Shown here one piece after another: positions 60,378-64,000 of a DNA stretch of 64,000 bases. Both the position numbers and the translations under genes were made by a program. Origin of the DNA: Sphingomonadales bacterium EhC05 (GTDB taxonomy: Bacteria; Pseudomonadota; Alphaproteobacteria; Sphingomonadales; Sphingomonadaceae); assembly GCA_001650955.1 (NCBI GenBank), contig LXYP01000021.1, positions 1 to 64,000 on the forward strand, read 5' to 3'. Each line of letters starts with the position of its first letter. Position 1 is the first letter of the stretch. Under the pieces are notes generated by a model. That model did not search any database. It worked only from the letters and a program-made list of their open reading frames with translations, and had not been told where the DNA came from.

Positions 60378-60404
60378 TTAACGGCGGTCCAGAATTTAAA
60401 TTAA
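60378..60404 (-). promoter_or_regulatory. sigma-28 (FliA) type promoter of flagellin
   Basis: On the minus strand TTAATTTA (60404-60397), 11 bases, GCCGTTAA (60385-60378). This equals TTAA-N15-GCCGTTAA, with seven of eight matches to the enterobacterial -10 GCCGATAA. Transcription would start about 70 bases before the flagellin ATG. Confidence 0.75.
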
Positions 60405-60413
60405 GCAAAAATT

Positions 60414-60481
60414 TGTCGGGTTTCCGACAGGGCGTCATCAAAAGTGTCCGCTTTCCGACAGAGGTGACGAAATCCCGACAG
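60414..60481. repeat. three CCGACAG repeats between flagellin and the sigma-54 activator
   Basis: CCGACAG occurs at 60424-60430, 60455-60461 and 60475-60481. The first is part of TGTCGG-GTTT-CCGACA (60414-60429), a palindrome; the second of the weaker TGTCCG-CTTT-CCGACA (60445-60460). Two sites share the TTTCCGACAG core. They lie between the flagellin and activator promoters and probably bind a regulator. Confidence 0.55.
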
Positions 60482-60497
60482 TCTATATTGGAAAAAT

Positions 60498-60513
60498 CGG
60501 CAGTTTTTTGCCG
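60498..60513. promoter_or_regulatory. CGGCA...TGCCG site close to the activator promoter
   Basis: CGGCA-GTTTTT-TGCCG, related to the palindromes upstream of flgB (53001-53097). It lies 11 bases upstream of the -24 element, closer than a normal enhancer, which would suit autoregulation by the encoded activator. Confidence 0.5.
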
Positions 60514-60523
60514 TTCGAGAAAC

Positions 60524-60538
60524 TGGCACGGCCATTGC
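60524..60538 (+). promoter_or_regulatory. sigma-54 promoter of the activator-fliE-fliF operon
   Basis: TGGCACG-GCCA-TTGC followed by A, a perfect consensus match. Transcription would begin near 60550, with the ATG at 60603 about 50 bases downstream. Confidence 0.85.
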
Positions 60539-60602
60539 AAAGTAGTCGACGAGTAAATGGACATTGGATCCGGTGCTTGATGTACAACGTAAGGGAATGA
60601 CC

Positions 60603-61874
60603 ATGATCAACGATAAACTGAACCCTAGCCTGGTCTCTAGGTTTCCAGAACTTGTCGACATGCTAGCGGGTGAAGAACCTATTCACTCGAACCACCAAAA
60701 CTCATCTTCTGCTGCGCAGCAATCCCAAAAAACGCGCGCCGCTTCCGGAGCTGAGTATCGTGGGGCAAAAGATCCCGTCGTAGTCTATCGCGATGGTCCT
60801 TTCAGTTTCGTTCCGGCTACCCTCAGCCAACCACTGCGCATCGAATTCGGCGCTGCGGATAGAGAATTCGGCCTATCCTGTATCGTTGAATCGATGCGCG
60901 GTGGCAAGGGACCAGCCTATGCCGACCCCAAATCGGTAGCTCTTTACAAATATGCCGCCCGCGTGGCGCGCAGCAATGCAAATGTCATGATCACTGGCGA
61001 GACCGGTACTGGCAAGGAAGGCATGGCCAGATATATTCACGAGCATAGCAAGCGCGCCAACAAGCCACTCGTAACCGTAAATTGCGCTGCAATTACCGAC
61101 ACGATGATCGAGGCAATCCTCTTTGGACATAAAAAGGGATCTTTTACCGGCGCGCACAATAGCGCGGTTGGACTGTTCAAGGAAGCTGATGGCGGCACTA
61201 TATTTCTCGACGAGATCACCGAGATGCCGCTTGAAAGCCAATCCAAGCTGCTTCGAGTTCTACAAGAGGGCGAAATTCTTCCAGTGGGTGCATCGCGTCA
61301 CGAGAAAGTTGATGTTCGCGTCGTTTGCGCGGCCAACAGAGATTTTACGCGAGAGGTAAGAGAAGGACGGTTCCGCGAAGATCTATATTGGCGCCTTAAC
61401 GTCATGCAGGTTGACCTTGAGCCGCTCGCCAACCGTCCCGCTGATATTGTCGCCATTTCTGCATTCATGATGATCAACTTCCAAAAGGACAGCGACAAAT
61501 TTATCTCGCTTTCTCGCAATGCGGTCTCGCGACTGAAAGAACAGAGCTGGCCTGGCAATGTCCGGGAGCTTTCCAATGTACTACAGCGCGCCCTGGTCAT
61601 GTGCGACAGTGATCGGATCGAAGCCGATGATTTGGTTTTCGCCGGCGCCGGATTGGCATTGACACCAAAGAAGGACGAGGTGCCCGCACGCGGAACCTCA
61701 CGTTTCATTCGCGGCCGTGACTTGCATTCGATTTCGAAGAATGTCGAATATGAAGCCATCAGTCAAACATTGGAAAAGACCAATGGCAACCGTCGTGCGG
61801 CTGCCAAAGAGCTTGGTATTTCTGAACGAACACTACGTTATCGGATGGCCGATATGCGGGCGCTTGCGGCGTAA
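60603..61874 (+). CDS. sigma-54-dependent flagellar transcriptional activator (FlbD/FleQ-type)
   Basis: About 423 residues from ATG 60603 (AAGGGA upstream; ATG 60597 and TTG 60564 are alternatives). No receiver domain: the first ~100 residues are short and disordered. AAA+ domain from about residue 105: Walker A GETGTGKE (132), sigma-54 contact loop GSFTGA (179-184; Ser replaces Ala of the usual GAFTGA), Walker B GGTIFLDEI, and the R-finger segment GRFREDLYWRLNVMQVDLEP. C-terminal Fis-type HTH: NRRAAAKELGISERTLRYRM. Likely activator of the sigma-54 flagellar promoters here, including its own. Confidence 0.9.
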   Translation: MINDKLNPSLVSRFPELVDMLAGEEPIHSNHQNSSSAAQQSQKTRAASGAEYRGAKDPVVVYRDGPFSFVPATLSQPLRIEFGAADREFGLSCIVESMRGGKGPAYADPKSVALYKYAARVARSNANVMITGETGTGKEGMARYIHEHSKRANKPLVTVNCAAITDTMIEAILFGHKKGSFTGAHNSAVGLFKEADGGTIFLDEITEMPLESQSKLLRVLQEGEILPVGASRHEKVDVRVVCAANRDFTREVREGRFREDLYWRLNVMQVDLEPLANRPADIVAISAFMMINFQKDSDKFISLSRNAVSRLKEQSWPGNVRELSNVLQRALVMCDSDRIEADDLVFAGAGLALTPKKDEVPARGTSRFIRGRDLHSISKNVEYEAISQTLEKTNGNRRAAAKELGISERTLRYRMADMRALAA

Positions 61875-61888
61875 GGAGGGGATAGAAA

Positions 61889-62248
61889 ATGTCTTCAGTC
61901 AATATGAATAGCCTGATGGCTGCCCGAAATGCTATCCTTGATCGCAACTCTGCACTGCAGGATATTGTCAAGAATGGAGGCCTCGCCGGACCTGGTCAGA
62001 GCTCCGCGCCCAAAGAAACATCCGGTACTGAGGGTTTTTCGGCGCAACTCAATGGCGCGCTTCAAGAAGTCAACCAACTTCAAAGGGCCGCCAAAGCAGA
62101 GACGACTGCTTATCAGATGGGAGAAACTAACGATGTTGCAGCAGTGATGTTGGCGAAGCATAAAGCGTCACTGGGTTTTGAATCGACGCTCCAAGTTCGT
62201 AACAAGCTATTGTCCGCGTATCGAGACATAATGAATATGTCGGTATAG
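61889..62248 (+). CDS. fliE: flagellar MS-ring/rod junction protein FliE
   Basis: A protein of 119 residues. C-terminal signature: YQMGETNDVAAVMLAKHKAS followed by LGFESTLQVRNKLLSAYRDI. FliE joins the MS ring to the rod. The gene starts 14 bases after the activator stop with GGAGGGG as ribosome site; fliF begins three bases after its stop. It shares the activator's sigma-54 promoter. Confidence 0.92.
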   Translation: MSSVNMNSLMAARNAILDRNSALQDIVKNGGLAGPGQSSAPKETSGTEGFSAQLNGALQEVNQLQRAAKAETTAYQMGETNDVAAVMLAKHKASLGFESTLQVRNKLLSAYRDIMNMSV

Positions 62249-62251
62249 TAG

Positions 62252-64000
62252 ATGGCTGAGCAATCATCTTTTGAACAGGCGTTGACGCCCACCGAGTCAG
62301 CAACAACGCAACCACGGACCGATGCGTTTGCAGGTTCTGGTGGTGTATTGGGTCCGCTGCAAAGCTTGATGAGACAACCTGCAATTGCAAGGGCATTGCC
62401 GCTTATCATATTATCGGCCGTGGTTTTATCGGCGGTTATCGTTTGGCTGGTTCTTCGCGAACCACCGCAGCGGGATCTATTCCGCGGCCTGCCGGATAGT
62501 GACAAATCAGCTGTAACCCAGGCGCTGCAGAGTGCCAATATTGCTTATCGAGTTGACGATAGCACGGGTACATTGACCGTTAGCGAAGAGGATTATCACT
62601 CAACAAAAATCGCATTGGCAGGACAAGGGCTGCCGCGATCCGCGCCAAGCGGCGATAGCATCATGTCGACAATGCCGATGGGTGCAAGTCGAGCCGTCGA
62701 ATCCGAAAAACTGCGTAGCGCCCGTGAGATGGATCTCGCCCGTTCGATCGAAGCGATTGATAGCGTGGTGTCTGCGCGTGTGCATCTGGCTGTTGAACCA
62801 CCCAGCATATTTTTGCGCGACCGGAATGAACCTTCTGCTTCAGTGGTATTATATCTCGCGAGTTCAGCCAGATTGAGTGAGAAAGAGACTCAGGCAATAC
62901 TCAATCTCGTGGCCAGTTCGGTGCCGGGCCTTGCGGCAGGCAACGTATCCGTCATCGATCAAAATGGCAGGCTATTATCCCGCAGCGAAGATGATGCCTC
63001 TCCAGGAAGTGATGCTCATCTGAAGGTAAAAGCGGCGATTGAAGACCGTTATCGCCAGTCATTAATGAGCTTGCTGACTCCGCTCGTTGGCGCTGGAAAT
63101 TTTGTTGCCGAAGTCACTGCAGAAGTGAATTTCGATGAAAAGCAGGCGACCAAAGAGACCTATCCAGCAGATGGCTCCGTATTACGCTTTGAACAGGGAA
63201 AAAAATCTGATGAGCTTATCGGAGACCGCATTGGCGGCATTCCCGGTGCGCTTGCCAACCGTCCTCCTGAAGGTCCTGAGTTTCAGGACGAACCAGAAGA
63301 CGCTGCGGCGCAAGAGGCAGCCGCCACTGAACCCCGCAGAACCAGCGAGGAATATCGCCGGAGATTTGAGCTCGCCCGAGAGATAGCGGTGGTCAGCCAA
63401 GCTCCGGGTCAGGTCTCACGCCTGTCCGTTGCGGTGGCAATTGATGACAGCGCATTGAAGAATAAGAAATCGCCGAAGGAAATTCAGGAGATTGAAAAAC
63501 TGGTCAAGGGCACCGTTGGTTTTAGCGCTGAAAGAGGTGATCAGATCGCGGTAACAGCACGTCGGTTCAAGGCCGTCGAGGATGAGACTGTTGAGGAAAT
63601 CTGGTATGAGGCATCCTGGTTTGGCATGTTGGCCCGGAATCTATCTGCGATCATTGTGGCTTTGCTGCTCATATTCGGAATTGGCCGCCCGGTTCTCAAA
63701 AGATGGCAGAATTCGGCAAAGCCGGTGTCGGCAAACCCAATTCAACTGAACGGGCCCGACTCTAACTCTCCGGCTGCAAATTTCTCTCAAGCAAATGTCC
63801 AGGACGGAGGTTCGGTAGAACATCAGACCGCTGGTGCTCTTACTCCGCCGGTCACCGTCGACATGATCACTTCGGCAAAAAGTTATCAAGAACGTGCACT
63901 CTTAACGCAAAACTTCGTCAAACAAAATCCCGATCACGCGGCTTTGGTGGTGAAGGAATTGCTCAAAGAATCTGATGAACTGGAGGAAGCAGATGGCTGA
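62252..64000 (+). CDS. fliF: flagellar MS-ring protein FliF
   Basis: MS-ring subunit of 582 residues, complete, its stop codon ending exactly at the window edge. First membrane helix PLIILSAVVLSAVIVWLVLR; then the YscJ-type part with RDLFRGLPDSDKSAVTQALQ, the SRAVESEKLRSAREMDLARS segment and the repeated RBM domains (ASVVLYLASSARLSEKETQA). Second membrane helix near residue 470 (LSAIIVALLLIFGIGRPVLK). The C-terminal tail (VVKELLKESDELEEADG) binds FliG. The end overlaps the fliG start. Confidence 0.94.
   Translation: MAEQSSFEQALTPTESATTQPRTDAFAGSGGVLGPLQSLMRQPAIARALPLIILSAVVLSAVIVWLVLREPPQRDLFRGLPDSDKSAVTQALQSANIAYRVDDSTGTLTVSEEDYHSTKIALAGQGLPRSAPSGDSIMSTMPMGASRAVESEKLRSAREMDLARSIEAIDSVVSARVHLAVEPPSIFLRDRNEPSASVVLYLASSARLSEKETQAILNLVASSVPGLAAGNVSVIDQNGRLLSRSEDDASPGSDAHLKVKAAIEDRYRQSLMSLLTPLVGAGNFVAEVTAEVNFDEKQATKETYPADGSVLRFEQGKKSDELIGDRIGGIPGALANRPPEGPEFQDEPEDAAAQEAAATEPRRTSEEYRRRFELAREIAVVSQAPGQVSRLSVAVAIDDSALKNKKSPKEIQEIEKLVKGTVGFSAERGDQIAVTARRFKAVEDETVEEIWYEASWFGMLARNLSAIIVALLLIFGIGRPVLKRWQNSAKPVSANPIQLNGPDSNSPAANFSQANVQDGGSVEHQTAGALTPPVTVDMITSAKSYQERALLTQNFVKQNPDHAALVVKELLKESDELEEADG
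63993..64000 (+). CDS. fliG: fliG start (partial, runs off the window)
   Basis: ATGGCTGA at 63993-64000 follows an ideal ribosome site, GGAGGAA (63982-63988), and overlaps the fliF stop. FliG follows FliF in most flagellar operons, so the first codons of fliG are inferred. Only two full codons are visible. Confidence 0.6.

Noticed and set aside
1-64000. rRNA, tRNA and CRISPR arrays
   Set aside because: No cloverleaf-like, rRNA-like or regularly spaced repeat sequences were noticed; a dedicated covariance search would be needed to exclude a tRNA completely.

Overview
The window looks like a chromosomal segment of an alphaproteobacterium of the Sphingomonadales, close to the Sphingopyxis/Sphingorhabdus/Parasphingorhabdus group. 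This is inferred from the protein families (short alphaproteobacterial flagellin and rod/hook set, HxlR, OsmC-fusion hydrolase, RadC/small-regulator cluster), from moderate GC content and from frequent GTG/TTG starts. No rRNA, tRNA or CRISPR array was seen.

Layout. (1) Positions 1-2,340 hold a phage- or element-like module on the minus strand: a ParB-fused DNA methyltransferase and a DUF5681 protein. A gene-poor, probably degraded stretch follows (2,056-2,981). (2) Positions 2,982-11,498 encode one giant autotransporter of about 2,840 residues. (3) Positions 11,690-30,429 are a mixed metabolic and accessory region: AraC regulator/GMC oxidoreductase pair, a decayed IS110-type transposase, two zinc alcohol dehydrogenases, cytochrome b561, a nitroreductase/HxlR pair, an acyltransferase, a hydrolase-OsmC fusion, a Ca2+-type P-ATPase overlapping a Na+/Ca2+ exchanger, and stress-type proteins. 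(4) Positions 30,603-42,517 are a regulatory region. It carries two diguanylate cyclases, a PilZ protein, a solo-type LuxR, a membrane-tethered LuxR-HTH protein, several small winged-helix or MerR-like proteins, a RadC-like JAB protein, two paralogous ~55-61-residue proteins and SthA. (5) Positions 42,785-64,000 are a flagellar locus: motBA and flgLKJIHGFEDCB on the minus strand; a second stator-like pair, flgA, flgM, flgN, a lytic transglycosylase, flhA and fliA on the plus strand; flagellin on the minus strand; then a sigma-54 activator, fliE, fliF and the first codons of fliG.

How it fits together. Four sigma-54 (-24/-12) promoters can be read by eye: before flgB, flgA, the transglycosylase-flhA-fliA operon and the sigma-54 activator gene. 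CGGCA...TGCCG-type palindromes lie beside the flgB and activator promoters. FliA (sigma-28) and FlgM are both encoded here. The flagellin promoter reads TTAA-N15-GCCGTTAA, and the same motif with the same spacing occurs before the sthA-diguanylate cyclase operon and before the membrane diguanylate cyclase. A two-base variant precedes the PilZ gene. The main hypothesis from this window is therefore that FliA couples flagellin synthesis to c-di-GMP synthesis, c-di-GMP reading and a soluble transhydrogenase.

All family assignments rest on reading the protein sequences; no database search was run.
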